Assembly (NCBI RefSeq): GCF_005938385.1 | Contig: NZ_VCRA01000014.1 | Location: forward strand, 1-64,000 | Direction of reading: 5' to 3' | DNA from: Paenibacillus mesophilus | GTDB lineage: Bacteria > Bacillota > Bacilli > Paenibacillales > NBRC-103111 | DNA length: 64,000 bases | Shown here: piece after piece, positions 52,007 through 60,612 of the stretch | How positions within the stretch are numbered: the stretch's first letter is position 1 | Layout: each line of letters opens with the position of its first letter | The notes under the pieces: model-generated | Told to the model about the DNA's origin: nothing | What the model saw: the letters and a program-made list of their open reading frames with translations, nothing else | Databases searched by the model: none | Position numbers and translations under genes: made by a program

Positions 52007-52380
52007 ACGATCTCGCAGGCTTTCTGAAAACGATATCTAGAAGCTCCATGGTTCTGTTTGCAGTCGGTGTGGTTCTGTGGGGTGCTTTGCCGTCTTATCG
52101 CCCATATATGTCCGGATTGCTCCTCGGTATGCTCGTCAGCTATATTAACGTGCTCTATCTGGGCATGAAGACGCGACAGTTGGGAGAACTGGCGATTCAA
52201 AGAGAGCGAAAGCGATTCAACCTGGGCTTTTTGACCCGGGCTTCGCTTGCCGTCCTGGCCGTCATGTTCGCCTATAAATCCGAGCATGTCGAACTGGTTA
52301 CCACGATTATCGGGCTGTTTTATGGACAAGCGGCATTGTTTGTTACCGCTGCGATCGCTTTTTTCAGGAAATCTTCATGA
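52003..52380 (+). CDS. atpI: ATP synthase subunit I
   Basis: 125 residues with four predicted membrane helices and a basic loop (KTRQLGELAIQRERKRF), typical of AtpI, the assembly factor for the c-ring. Overlaps atpZ by four bases, so translation is coupled. Confidence 0.85.
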   Translation: MNDLAGFLKTISRSSMVLFAVGVVLWGALPSYRPYMSGLLLGMLVSYINVLYLGMKTRQLGELAIQRERKRFNLGFLTRASLAVLAVMFAYKSEHVELVTTIIGLFYGQAALFVTAAIAFFRKSS

Positions 52381-52416
52381 TTGTTATAAACTACTGGAAA
52401 GGGGTGAAAACATCCG

Positions 52417-53154
52417 ATGCATGATTTTCCCGTGTTAAAGATTGGATCCTTAAATATCGACATTTCGAGCTTCCTGGCGATAACCGTTTCGTTTATTATC
52501 GTTCTGGTGCTGGCCCTTAAGGCTACTCGAAATTTGTCGGTTGACAATCCTTCCAAACTGCAGAACTTCATGGAATGGGTAGTCGAATTCGTTCATAATT
52601 TGGCGGCTAGCACAATGCCGCTCGACAAAGCCAAGAAGTACATTTCGCTGGGCATGACCATCATTTTGTTCATTTTCGTGTCGAACCTTCTCGGGCTTCC
52701 GTTCGGGATCGTGACTGAGCACGAGCATGGATTGACCCTGTTCGGGTACAAAATCGAAGGTCATGAATTCGCTTGGTGGAAATCTCCTACGGCCGACTTG
52801 TCCGTAACGAGCGGATTAGCCGTAGTTGTGTTTTTCCTGATCCACTATCTGGGCATCAAGAACAACACGAAGCATTACTTCAAACACTACTTTGAGCCTT
52901 TCTGGTTCTTCTTCCCGTTGAACTTGATCAAAGTATTCTCCAAGCCGCTTACGCTTGCCCTTCGTCTATTCGCAAACATTTTTGCGGGCGAGGTGCTGAT
53001 TGCCACGATTTTGATGGCTGGCGTATTTGGAACTCCGCTCCTTATTGCATGGCAAGGATTCAGTTTGTTCGTCGGCGCGATTCAGGCGTTCCTGTTCACG
53101 ATTCTGACGATGGTTTACATTTCCGAGTCTACCGTGCATGAAGAGCATCATTAA
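52417..53154 (+). CDS. atpB: ATP synthase F0 subunit a
   Basis: 245-residue integral membrane subunit that forms the proton half-channels. Five or so helices; the essential Arg is in TLALRLFANIFAGE and the C-terminal helix is QAFLFTILTMVYISES. GGGGTG precedes the ATG. Part of atpZIBEFHAGDC. Confidence 0.96.
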   Translation: MHDFPVLKIGSLNIDISSFLAITVSFIIVLVLALKATRNLSVDNPSKLQNFMEWVVEFVHNLAASTMPLDKAKKYISLGMTIILFIFVSNLLGLPFGIVTEHEHGLTLFGYKIEGHEFAWWKSPTADLSVTSGLAVVVFFLIHYLGIKNNTKHYFKHYFEPFWFFFPLNLIKVFSKPLTLALRLFANIFAGEVLIATILMAGVFGTPLLIAWQGFSLFVGAIQAFLFTILTMVYISESTVHEEHH

Positions 53155-53250
53155 TGCAAGAGTCCGTATTCGACCCCTTACTATAAGGGTTGGGATATAA
53201 ATGAAAAACAAACAAACTATAATGAGGACCAATTTAAGGAGGATTTTACA

Positions 53251-53466
53251 ATGAGTTTCTTGGCAGCAGCATTAGCAATCGGTTTGGGCGCTTTGGGCGC
53301 AGGTATCGGTAACGGTTTGATCGTCAGCAAAACGGTAGAAGGTATCGCCCGTCAACCTGAGCTCAGAGGCACGTTGCAAACGACCATGTTTATCGGTGTA
53401 GGTATCGTAGAGGTTGTTCCGATCATCGGCGTAGTATTGGGCTTCCTGCTGTACTTCGGCGCTTAA
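53251..53466 (+). CDS. atpE: ATP synthase F0 subunit c
   Basis: 71-residue hairpin of two helices. The polar loop has the ARQPE motif and the ion carboxylate is Glu54 in GIVEVVPII. The surrounding residues lack the Na+-type pattern, so proton coupling is expected. AGGAGG-like site just before ATG. Confidence 0.97.
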   Translation: MSFLAAALAIGLGALGAGIGNGLIVSKTVEGIARQPELRGTLQTTMFIGVGIVEVVPIIGVVLGFLLYFGA

Positions 53467-53575
53467 GTAATAGATTGGGTTAGGCGGGGAAGGCCCTATG
53501 CCGTCCGCGCCTTCGTTTTGACAACCCACTTGAGTACCAATTCGAAATACAGCCTTCAGAAGGGAGTGACCTGTT

Positions 53576-54061
53576 ATGGCATGGCATTGGGAGTCGTTTG
53601 TATACGCGATCGTCGCTTTCGTCGTATTGTACGTTTTGTTGAGCAAGTACGCGTTCGGACCGCTTTTCTCCATTATGGAAAAGCGCAGGGAACAGGTACT
53701 GGATCAAATGAAGTCGGCGGAACAAAACCGCTCGGAGGCAGCCAAGCTGCTCGATGACCAGAAGAAAGCGATTCAAGACGCACGCAAAGAAGCGTACGAG
53801 TTGATCGAACAGGCTAGAACGACCAGCGTCCGTCAAGCGGATGAGATCATTCAACAGGCCAAAGACGAATCCGTTCGCATCAAAAACGATGCTTTGAAAG
53901 ATATCGAGAGCGAGAAAAACAAAGCGATTATCGCATTGCGCAGTCAAGTTAGCGCGCTGTCGGTCATGATCGCATCCAAAATCGTAGAAAAGCAAGTGGA
54001 TGAGAAATCCCAGCAAGAGCTGATTGACCAATACCTGAAAGAGGTAGGGGGCAAAGTATGA
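53576..54061 (+). CDS. atpF: ATP synthase F0 subunit b
   Basis: 161 residues: one N-terminal membrane helix (about 6-24) and a long Lys/Glu/Ala coiled coil that forms the peripheral stalk. AGAAGGGAG supports the ATG. Its last codons overlap atpH by four bases. Confidence 0.96.
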   Translation: MAWHWESFVYAIVAFVVLYVLLSKYAFGPLFSIMEKRREQVLDQMKSAEQNRSEAAKLLDDQKKAIQDARKEAYELIEQARTTSVRQADEIIQQAKDESVRIKNDALKDIESEKNKAIIALRSQVSALSVMIASKIVEKQVDEKSQQELIDQYLKEVGGKV

Positions 54062-54600
54062 GCAAGGAGACGATCGTAGCGAAACGGTACGCGAAAGCGT
54101 TGTTCGAGGTAGCACGCGAACGCGGCAAGATCGCCGAAGTGGAGCAAGAGCTTCAAGCGATTGCCGATGCGCTTCAGGCGAACCCGGATTACGTCAAGCT
54201 GCTCGAACATCCGAATATCGGCGCTTCGGTTAAAGGAACCATGCTCAAGCAGGCTTTCGGAGCCAACGCGTCCGAGGAAGTGTTGAACACACTTCAATTG
54301 CTCGTAGAACGGGGAAGAGAGTCGATTCTTGGCGATCTCGTCACCCAATATTCCCAAGTTGCGAATGACGCTTTGGGGCTGGCCAAAGCGAAAGTATATA
54401 CACCGCTTCCGCTTACTGCGGAAGAGTCGGACAAAATTTCTGCCGCGTTCGGGCAAATTACCGGCAAGAAAATCCGTATCGAAAGCTTCGTAGACCCGAC
54501 TCTGCTGGGCGGACTGCAAGTTCGGATCGGAGATCGGCTGTACGACGGAAGCTTGTCCGGGAAGCTGCAAAGAATCGAAAAATCGTTGATTCAAGCTTAA
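54058..54600 (+). CDS. atpH: ATP synthase F1 subunit delta
   Basis: 180 residues; N-terminal helical bundle (VAKRYAKALFEVARERGK) that binds alpha, and C-terminal domain (VDPTLLGGLQVRIGDRLYDGS) that binds the b stalk. Coupled to atpF by an ATGA overlap. Confidence 0.96.
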   Translation: MSKETIVAKRYAKALFEVARERGKIAEVEQELQAIADALQANPDYVKLLEHPNIGASVKGTMLKQAFGANASEEVLNTLQLLVERGRESILGDLVTQYSQVANDALGLAKAKVYTPLPLTAEESDKISAAFGQITGKKIRIESFVDPTLLGGLQVRIGDRLYDGSLSGKLQRIEKSLIQA

Positions 54601-54624
54601 AGCCAATGTTAGGGGTGAGTTTCG

Positions 54625-56139
54625 TTGAGTATCAGACCTGAAGAAATCAGCACACTGCTCAAGCAGCAAATCGAGCAATTTAACTCGGATATCCAGGTGT
54701 TCGATGTCGGTACGGTCATCTACATTGGTGACGGTATCGCTCGTGCACACGGCCTTCAAAACGTAATGGCGGGGGAGCTTCTCGAATTCTCCAACGGCGT
54801 TATGGGGATGGCGCTCAACCTGGAGGAAGACAACGTAGGTATCGTTATCATGGGTCCCTACACCGACATCCGCGAAGGCGACCAAGTAAAACGTACCGGC
54901 CGCATCATGCAAGTTCCCGTAGGGGAAGCGCTTCTCGGCCGCGTAGTCAACCCGCTTGGACAACCGGTCGACGGTAAAGGACCTATCGCCACTACGGAGT
55001 TCCGTCCGGTAGAATCGCAGGCTCCGGGCGTTATCGACCGGAAATCGGTTCATGAGCCGATGCAAACCGGTATTAAAGCGATTGACGCGATGGTTCCGAT
55101 CGGCCGCGGACAACGCGAGTTGATTATCGGTGACCGTCAAACCGGTAAAACCGCGATCGCGATCGACACGATCATCAACCAAAAAGGCAATGGCGTTCTT
55201 TGTATTTACGTAGCGATCGGGCAAAAGCAATCGACCGTTGCCAACGTAGTTGAAACGCTCCGCCGCAACGGCGCGCTTGACTATACGATCGTCGTAACTG
55301 CAGGCGCATCCGAGCCTTCTCCATTGTTGTTCTTGGCTCCATACGCCGGTGTTGCGATGGGCGAATATTTCATGTTCAAAGGCAAGCATGCGCTCATCAT
55401 TTATGATGACTTGTCCAAACAAGCTGCCGCTTACCGCGAATTGTCCTTGCTGCTCCGTCGTCCTCCGGGCCGCGAAGCTTACCCGGGAGACGTTTTCTAC
55501 TTGCACTCCCGTTTGCTGGAGCGCGCAGCCAAGTTGAGCGATGCACTGGGCGGCGGTTCCTTGACCGCGCTGCCATTCATCGAAACTCAGGCGAGCGACG
55601 TATCCGCTTATATTCCTACGAACGTAATCTCGATTACGGACGGTCAGATCTTCCTGGAGTCCGACTTGTTCAACGCGGGTCAACGTCCGGCTATCAACGT
55701 CGGTATTTCCGTATCCCGTGTCGGCGGTTCCGCACAAATCAAAGCGATGAAGAAGGTCGCTTCCTCCTTGAAGCTCGATCTTGCCCAATATCGCGAGCTT
55801 GCCGCGTTTGCGCAGTTCGGTTCCGACTTGGATAAGAGCACTTTGGCCCGCTTGAACCGCGGTCAACGCACGATGGAAATTTTGAAACAAGGCGTGAATC
55901 AGCCGCTTCCGGTTGAGAAGCAAGTCGTTTCCATCTATACGGCGGTAAGAGGGTTCCTGGACGATATTCCGGTTCAAGACGTTCTTCGTTTCGACCGCGA
56001 ATTCTTGGCTTACATGGACGCAAACGCCGCTCAAGTATTGGCAAATATCCGTGAAACCAAGGACTTGACTGCTGACAATGAGAAAGCACTCATCGCGGCG
56101 ATCGAGAAGTTCAAAAAAGGTTTTGCTGTATCGGTGTAA
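54625..56139 (+). CDS. atpA: ATP synthase F1 subunit alpha
   Basis: 504 residues, non-catalytic nucleotide-binding subunit, with Walker A GDRQTGKTAI, LIIYDDLSKQA and the signature PPGREAYPGDVFYLHSRLLE. A TTG start at 54625 follows AGGGGTGAG. The intergenic gap after it is unusually long and repetitive. Confidence 0.97.
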   Translation: MSIRPEEISTLLKQQIEQFNSDIQVFDVGTVIYIGDGIARAHGLQNVMAGELLEFSNGVMGMALNLEEDNVGIVIMGPYTDIREGDQVKRTGRIMQVPVGEALLGRVVNPLGQPVDGKGPIATTEFRPVESQAPGVIDRKSVHEPMQTGIKAIDAMVPIGRGQRELIIGDRQTGKTAIAIDTIINQKGNGVLCIYVAIGQKQSTVANVVETLRRNGALDYTIVVTAGASEPSPLLFLAPYAGVAMGEYFMFKGKHALIIYDDLSKQAAAYRELSLLLRRPPGREAYPGDVFYLHSRLLERAAKLSDALGGGSLTALPFIETQASDVSAYIPTNVISITDGQIFLESDLFNAGQRPAINVGISVSRVGGSAQIKAMKKVASSLKLDLAQYRELAAFAQFGSDLDKSTLARLNRGQRTMEILKQGVNQPLPVEKQVVSIYTAVRGFLDDIPVQDVLRFDREFLAYMDANAAQVLANIRETKDLTADNEKALIAAIEKFKKGFAVSV

Positions 56140-56224
56140 TAGAATGACTATCGCTTGAGCGGCCAACAAAGGCCGCGCAAGCGCGTTATAGAACGTAATA
56201 ACTTTCTCTTCGGGAAAGTCTTAA

Positions 56225-56303
56225 GTTATGCTTACGAAGTCAGCTTTTGCTCCGCAAAAGCTCAGGTTATGCTTACGAAGTTAGCTTTTGCTCCGCAAAA
56301 GCT
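56225..56303 (+). repeat. Tandem 38-base repeat with hairpins between atpA and atpG
   Basis: Two copies (56225-56262 and 56266-56303) match at 37 of 38 bases, period 41. Each holds a 9-bp hairpin AGCTTTTGC-TCC-GCAAAAGCT. A third hairpin (ACTTTC/GGAAAGT, about 56201-56219) precedes them. The second copy ends just before the atpG ribosome-binding site AAGGTGG. Possible roles are mRNA stability or subunit-ratio control. Confidence 0.9.
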
Positions 56304-56319
56304 TTAAGGTGGTGAAAGC

Positions 56320-57177
56320 ATGGCAAAAGGAATGCGCGAGATTAAAAGGCAAGTCAAAAGCACGCAAAACATGAAGCAAATAACCAAAGCGATGGAAATG
56401 GTCGCAGCCTCCAACCTGAGAAGAGCACAGGAAGCGGCACAGGCTGCGCGTCCGTACTCGGAAAAAATCAAAGAAGTCATCACCAGTATCGCGGCTGGCA
56501 CGAAAGGAATTAAAAATCCGATTCTGCAAGCCAGAGATATTAAGAAAACCGGCTATTTGGTTATTACAACCGATCGCGGATTGGCGGGCGGCTTCAACGC
56601 CAACCTTCTTCGCAAGCTGATTCAAACGATTCGCTCCAAGCATAAATCGCAAGACGAGTATACAATCTTCGTAGTAGGCCGTAAAGGACGCGACTTTTTG
56701 AAAAAACGGGGTTTCCCCGTTATGGGCGAAGTTACCGGACTTGCGGACACTCCGAAATTTGCGGATATTAAAGTATTGGCCTCCCAAGCAGTCCAAAACT
56801 ATGTAGACGGAAAATACGATGAGTTGTATCTCGTATATAACAAATTCCATAACGCCATATCCCAAGAGCCGGTCTTGAACCGTCTGCTTCCGCTGGAAAT
56901 GTCGGAAGGCAAAGCAGTGGCAAACTACGAGTACGAACCGTCTCCGGAAGAAGTGCTTGATGTATTGCTTCCGAAATACGCGGAAACGCTGGTATTCAGT
57001 GCGCTTCTTGAATCGAAAGCCGGCGAATTCGGTGCGCGGATGACGGCTATGGGCAACGCGACACGGAATGCGACCGAGATGATCGCCCGTTACACGCTCA
57101 TGTACAACCGTGCTCGTCAAGCTTCGATTACCCAGGAAATATCCGAGATCGTCGCCGGAGCAAACGCGCAAGGCTAA
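56320..57177 (+). CDS. atpG: ATP synthase F1 subunit gamma
   Basis: 285 residues, the rotating central stalk. The N-terminal coiled coil starts MAKGMREIKRQVKSTQNMKQ and the C-terminal signature is LMYNRARQASITQEISEIV, with a Rossmann-like middle (LVITTDRGLAGGFN). Confidence 0.97.
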   Translation: MAKGMREIKRQVKSTQNMKQITKAMEMVAASNLRRAQEAAQAARPYSEKIKEVITSIAAGTKGIKNPILQARDIKKTGYLVITTDRGLAGGFNANLLRKLIQTIRSKHKSQDEYTIFVVGRKGRDFLKKRGFPVMGEVTGLADTPKFADIKVLASQAVQNYVDGKYDELYLVYNKFHNAISQEPVLNRLLPLEMSEGKAVANYEYEPSPEEVLDVLLPKYAETLVFSALLESKAGEFGARMTAMGNATRNATEMIARYTLMYNRARQASITQEISEIVAGANAQG

Positions 57178-57300
57178 CAAGCGTATAGCTTGTAATTTGC
57201 ATGTTGATGTGAAGATTTTCTCATGAACTGACAGTGAAGCTTTCTTACGGGAAGCTTAGCAATTGCTTACGATGTGAAGCTCTTCTTATGAAAAGCTTCT
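57177..57300 (+). repeat. Hairpin-rich spacer between atpG and atpD
   Basis: Contains ACAAGC/GCTTGT (57177-57193), a GAAGCTTTC-TTAC-GGGAAGCTT hairpin near 57236-57258, and GAAGCT/AGCTTC near 57277-57300. The AGCTT core echoes the repeats before atpG and before atpC. Confidence 0.65.
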
Positions 57301-57314
57301 TAGGAGGGAAAAAA

Positions 57315-58724
57315 ATGAACAAAGGACGCGTTTTGCAGGTAATGGGACCTGTCGTTGACATCGAGTTCGAAAAAGGTCACCTTCCTGATATTTTGAATGC
57401 GGTCAAGATTGAGTCGAAACCGCAAAATCCGAACGATCCTCAGATCAACCTGACGGTTGAAGTCGCGGTTCATTTGGGCGATAACGTGGCGCGCTGCGTC
57501 GCGATGTCTTCCACGGACGGACTGGTCCGCGGCACCGAAGCGGTTGATACGGGTAATCCAATCAGCGTTCCGGTCGGCAGCGTTACGCTGGGCCGCGTAT
57601 TTAACGTACTCGGCGATCCGATCGATAATGCAGGCGAAGTGAACTCGGGCCAAAAAGACCCGATTCACCGTCAAGCTCCTGCCTTCGAAGACCTGTCCGT
57701 TCAAGCGGAAGTTCTCGAAACCGGTATTAAAGTCGTTGACTTGCTTGCGCCTTATGCTAAGGGCGGTAAGATCGGTCTGTTCGGCGGCGCCGGCGTAGGC
57801 AAAACGGTATTGATTCAGGAATTGATCAACAACATCGCGCAGGAGCACGGCGGTATTTCCGTATTCGCCGGCGTCGGCGAAAGAACGCGCGAAGGAAATG
57901 ACTTGTACCACGAGATGAAAGACTCGGGCGTTATTTCCAAAACGGCGATGGTATTCGGACAGATGAACGAACCGCCAGGGGCGCGCTTGCGCGTTGCTTT
58001 GACCGGTTTGACAATGGCTGAATATTTCCGCGATAACGAAGGCAAAGACGTTCTTCTGTTCGTCGACAACATTTTCCGCTTTACCCAAGCGGGTTCCGAA
58101 GTTTCCGCCCTTCTCGGCCGTATGCCTTCCGCGGTTGGTTACCAACCTACGCTGGCAACCGAAATGGGTCAATTGCAGGAACGGATTACGTCCACGAAAA
58201 AAGGTTCCGTTACATCGATCCAAGCGATTTACGTTCCGGCGGACGATTACACCGACCCGGCTCCGGCAACGACATTCGCGCATTTGGACGCTACGACGAA
58301 CCTCGAGCGTAAAATTTCGGAGATGGGTATTTACCCGGCGGTTGACCCGCTTGCCTCCAGCTCGCGGATCCTGAATCCGGATATCGTAGGAGAAGAGCAT
58401 TACAACGTCGCTCAAGGCGTGAAGAAAATTCTTCAGCGCTATAAAGAGCTTCAAGATATTATCGCGATTCTCGGGATGGACGAGTTGTCCGATGACGATA
58501 AAGTCATCGTATTGCGCGCGCGCAAAATCCAACGTTTCTTGTCCCAAGCGTTCCACGTCGCCGAGCAGTTCAATGGCTTCCCGGGCCAATATGTGCCGGT
58601 TAAAGAAACCGTCCGCAGCTTCAAAGAAATTTTGGAAGGCAAGCACGACGACCTTCCGGAAGCGGCGTTCCTGTTCGTAGGCACCATCGAGGAAGCTGTC
58701 GAAAAAGCGAAATCGATGCAATAA
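57315..58724 (+). CDS. atpD: ATP synthase F1 subunit beta
   Basis: 469 residues, catalytic subunit, with Walker A GGAGVGKTVL, the catalytic Glu in GVGERTREGND and the signature PAVDPLASSSR. The ATG at 57315 follows AGGAGGG (57302-57308); the frame from 57234 runs through the hairpins. Confidence 0.97.
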   Translation: MNKGRVLQVMGPVVDIEFEKGHLPDILNAVKIESKPQNPNDPQINLTVEVAVHLGDNVARCVAMSSTDGLVRGTEAVDTGNPISVPVGSVTLGRVFNVLGDPIDNAGEVNSGQKDPIHRQAPAFEDLSVQAEVLETGIKVVDLLAPYAKGGKIGLFGGAGVGKTVLIQELINNIAQEHGGISVFAGVGERTREGNDLYHEMKDSGVISKTAMVFGQMNEPPGARLRVALTGLTMAEYFRDNEGKDVLLFVDNIFRFTQAGSEVSALLGRMPSAVGYQPTLATEMGQLQERITSTKKGSVTSIQAIYVPADDYTDPAPATTFAHLDATTNLERKISEMGIYPAVDPLASSSRILNPDIVGEEHYNVAQGVKKILQRYKELQDIIAILGMDELSDDDKVIVLRARKIQRFLSQAFHVAEQFNGFPGQYVPVKETVRSFKEILEGKHDDLPEAAFLFVGTIEEAVEKAKSMQ

Positions 58725-58740
58725 GCCGGTTGACCGTGTC

Positions 58741-58807
58741 ATGCTGATGCCTGCTTTATCGTGGGCATCAGCATTGGCATACGATGAAGCTTTCGGGCTT
58801 GAAAGCT
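58741..58807 (+). repeat. Two hairpins between atpD and atpC
   Basis: An 11-bp perfect stem ATGCTGATGCC (58741-58751) with GGCATCAGCAT (58764-58774), then AGCTTTC (58788-58794) with GAAAGCT (58801-58807) directly before the atpC ribosome-binding site. No T runs, so they are not simple terminators. Confidence 0.75.
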
Positions 58808-58823
58808 CTCAGGAGGTATTTGC

Positions 58824-59228
58824 GTGAGTACTTTTCTATTGGAAGTTGTTACGCCCGAGCGGAAAGTATACGCTCAGGAAGTAAATATGATCGTCGTAAA
58901 AGGCGTCTCCGGGGAACTCGGGATTTTACCGAATCACATTCCGATGGTGACACCGCTCAAAATCGCTCCTGTCACGATCAAGAAAGGCAAGGAGACGGAA
59001 TACCTTGCGGTCAACGGCGGATTTATGGAAGTGCGCAAAGATAAGGTCGTTATTTTGGCCGAATCCGCCGAGCTTCCTGCCGACATCAATGTTGATCGTG
59101 CTCGCGCGGCCAAGGAACGGGCCGAAAGCCGTCTGAACGCGGCGAAAAAGGACGAGATCGATTTTCGTCGGGCCGAGCTTGCTCTGCAGCGCGCGATGAA
59201 CCGTCTGGAAACCGCATTGAAAAAGTAA
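58824..59228 (+). CDS. atpC: ATP synthase F1 subunit epsilon
   Basis: 134 residues: N-terminal beta-sandwich (MSTFLLEVVTPERKVY, GELGILPNHIPMVTPL) and C-terminal two-helix inhibitory domain. GTG start at 58824 after AGGAGGT. Last gene of the operon. Confidence 0.96.
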   Translation: MSTFLLEVVTPERKVYAQEVNMIVVKGVSGELGILPNHIPMVTPLKIAPVTIKKGKETEYLAVNGGFMEVRKDKVVILAESAELPADINVDRARAAKERAESRLNAAKKDEIDFRRAELALQRAMNRLETALKK

Positions 59229-59236
59229 TACTGATA

Positions 59237-59267
59237 AGCAGAGGAGCTGGTTCCTTTGCTTTTTTTG
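59237..59267 (+). terminator. atp operon terminator
   Basis: AGCAGAGGA (59237-59245) pairs with TCCTTTGCT (59252-59260), one G-U, followed by seven or eight Ts. Confidence 0.88.
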
Positions 59268-59737
59268 TTATCGGTTCAGAAGCTTTTCTTACCGGTAAGG
59301 TATGGAAATGAGTTGAATACAAATAATATATGATGGTTCGGGAACGGTGCCGGCTCACGTAATTGAGACGGATTAATGTCATAGACGCGAAACTTCGCTT
59401 TTGTTACCATGTACATTGGTCGAGCGTTTGGTACTACCGCTAACCCGTGGCATTGCATACTGGATAGACTGTGGTCGAGCATCTTGGATAGACTACAATT
59501 ACCGTTTTTGTTAACGATAAGCAAAATAGAGGATCGAAACGGAACAGCTACGAAGGAAATGCATCAGGATTCGATCAGAGATTTTGCTTACCAACAAAAA
59601 CTACCTCTATACGTGGCGCTGCATCTTGGATAGACTACAATTACCGTTTTTGTTATAATTGTGTGGGCAATATTAGAAAAAATGTGTGGTTTCATTAGAA
59701 AAACTCATAATTCCATGAAGAGGCGGGAGGCGATGGA
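59268..59737 (+). other. Repetitive intergenic region upstream of nuoA
   Basis: About 470 AT-richer bases without a credible gene. It holds two identical 35-base copies (59479-59513, 59621-59655) starting GCATCTTGGATAGACTACAA, a partial third (TGGATAGACT at 59461-59470), and related short phrases such as GGTCGAGC (59418, 59474). The second copy supplies the likely nuo promoter. Confidence 0.8.
59631..59659 (+). promoter_or_regulatory. Candidate promoter of the nuo operon
   Basis: TAGACT (59631-59636), 17-base spacer, TATAAT (59654-59659), inside the second 35-base repeat copy and 79 bases before nuoA. In the first copy the -10 position reads TTAACG and would not work. Confidence 0.5.
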
Positions 59738-60109
59738 ATGGCAGTGTACAGCAACAATTATGTGCTCGTAGCCATCTTTATTGCGCTAGGCATTTTGTTG
59801 CCGATAGTCGCTTTGACGTTAGGAAGATTTTTGCGACCTAACAAACCGACGGAAGAGAAGCAAACGACTTATGAAAGCGGTAACGACCCTGTAGGCGAAA
59901 GCCACGTCCGGTTTAACATCCGTTATTATTTGTTTGCTTTGATGTTTGTCATTTTTGACGTGGAGACCGTCTTTCTTTATCCATGGGCCGTCGCTTATGA
60001 TTTCTTGGGTCTGTTCGCTTTAATCGAAATGCTGATTTTCGTCGCCCTGCTCGTGGTGGGGTTACTTTACGCCTGGAAGAAGAAGGTGCTGCAATGGAGC
60101 TCAATCTAG
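59738..60109 (+). CDS. nuoA: NADH-quinone oxidoreductase subunit A
   Basis: 123 residues with three membrane helices and the conserved loop YESGNDPVGESHVRFNIRYYLFALMFVIFDVE. GGCGGGAGGCG precedes the ATG. First gene of nuoABCDHI; overlaps nuoB by 16 bases. Confidence 0.96.
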   Translation: MAVYSNNYVLVAIFIALGILLPIVALTLGRFLRPNKPTEEKQTTYESGNDPVGESHVRFNIRYYLFALMFVIFDVETVFLYPWAVAYDFLGLFALIEMLIFVALLVVGLLYAWKKKVLQWSSI

Positions 60110-60612
60110 AAGCGATCTCGCCGGAAGAGAGTCAGGAACTCGAACGGAACGTATTTACGACTTCTTTGGATCAAATCAAAGCGTGGGCGCGAAGCAGCTC
60201 GCTGTGGCCTTTAACGTTCGGGCTGGCCTGTTGCGGCATCGAGATGATGGCAACGGGCGGGGCGCACTATGATTTCGACCGTTTCGGCGTTATTTTCCGC
60301 ACGTCACCGCGGCAGTCCGATGTCATGATCGTGGCCGGAACGGTAACGAAGAAGATGGCACCGCTGCTTCGCCGCCTGTACGAGCAAATGCCGGAGCCGA
60401 AATGGGTAGTAGCGATGGGCTCTTGCGCAACTGCCGGAGGGCCGTATATCAAATCATATGCTGTCGTCAAAGGCGTGGATCAAATCGTGCCCGTCGATAT
60501 ATACATTCCCGGATGCCCGCCGAACCCGGCCGCACTCATATACGGGATCAACAAGCTGCAGGAAAAAATTCGCTATGAGGCCAAGACCGGGAAGAGGGTG
60601 ACAAACTCATGA
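60094..60612 (+). CDS. nuoB: NADH-quinone oxidoreductase subunit B
   Basis: 172-residue subunit that carries the terminal cluster N2: FGLACCGIEMM with the tandem cysteines, MGSCATAGGPY and PGCPPNPAAL. Overlaps both neighbours, so translation is coupled. Confidence 0.97.
   Translation: MELNLEAISPEESQELERNVFTTSLDQIKAWARSSSLWPLTFGLACCGIEMMATGGAHYDFDRFGVIFRTSPRQSDVMIVAGTVTKKMAPLLRRLYEQMPEPKWVVAMGSCATAGGPYIKSYAVVKGVDQIVPVDIYIPGCPPNPAALIYGINKLQEKIRYEAKTGKRVTNS

Noticed and set aside
53944..56169. 741-codon open frame opposite atpA and atpH
   Set aside because: It is the mirror of highly conserved ATP synthase genes; long antisense frames arise from their codon bias.
59409..59633. 74-codon frame in the gap before nuoA
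   Set aside because: It is built from the direct repeats, lacks a ribosome-binding site and has no recognisable features.
59479..59655. CRISPR array
   Set aside because: Only two full repeat copies with a 107-base spacing, not palindromic, and no cas genes in the window.
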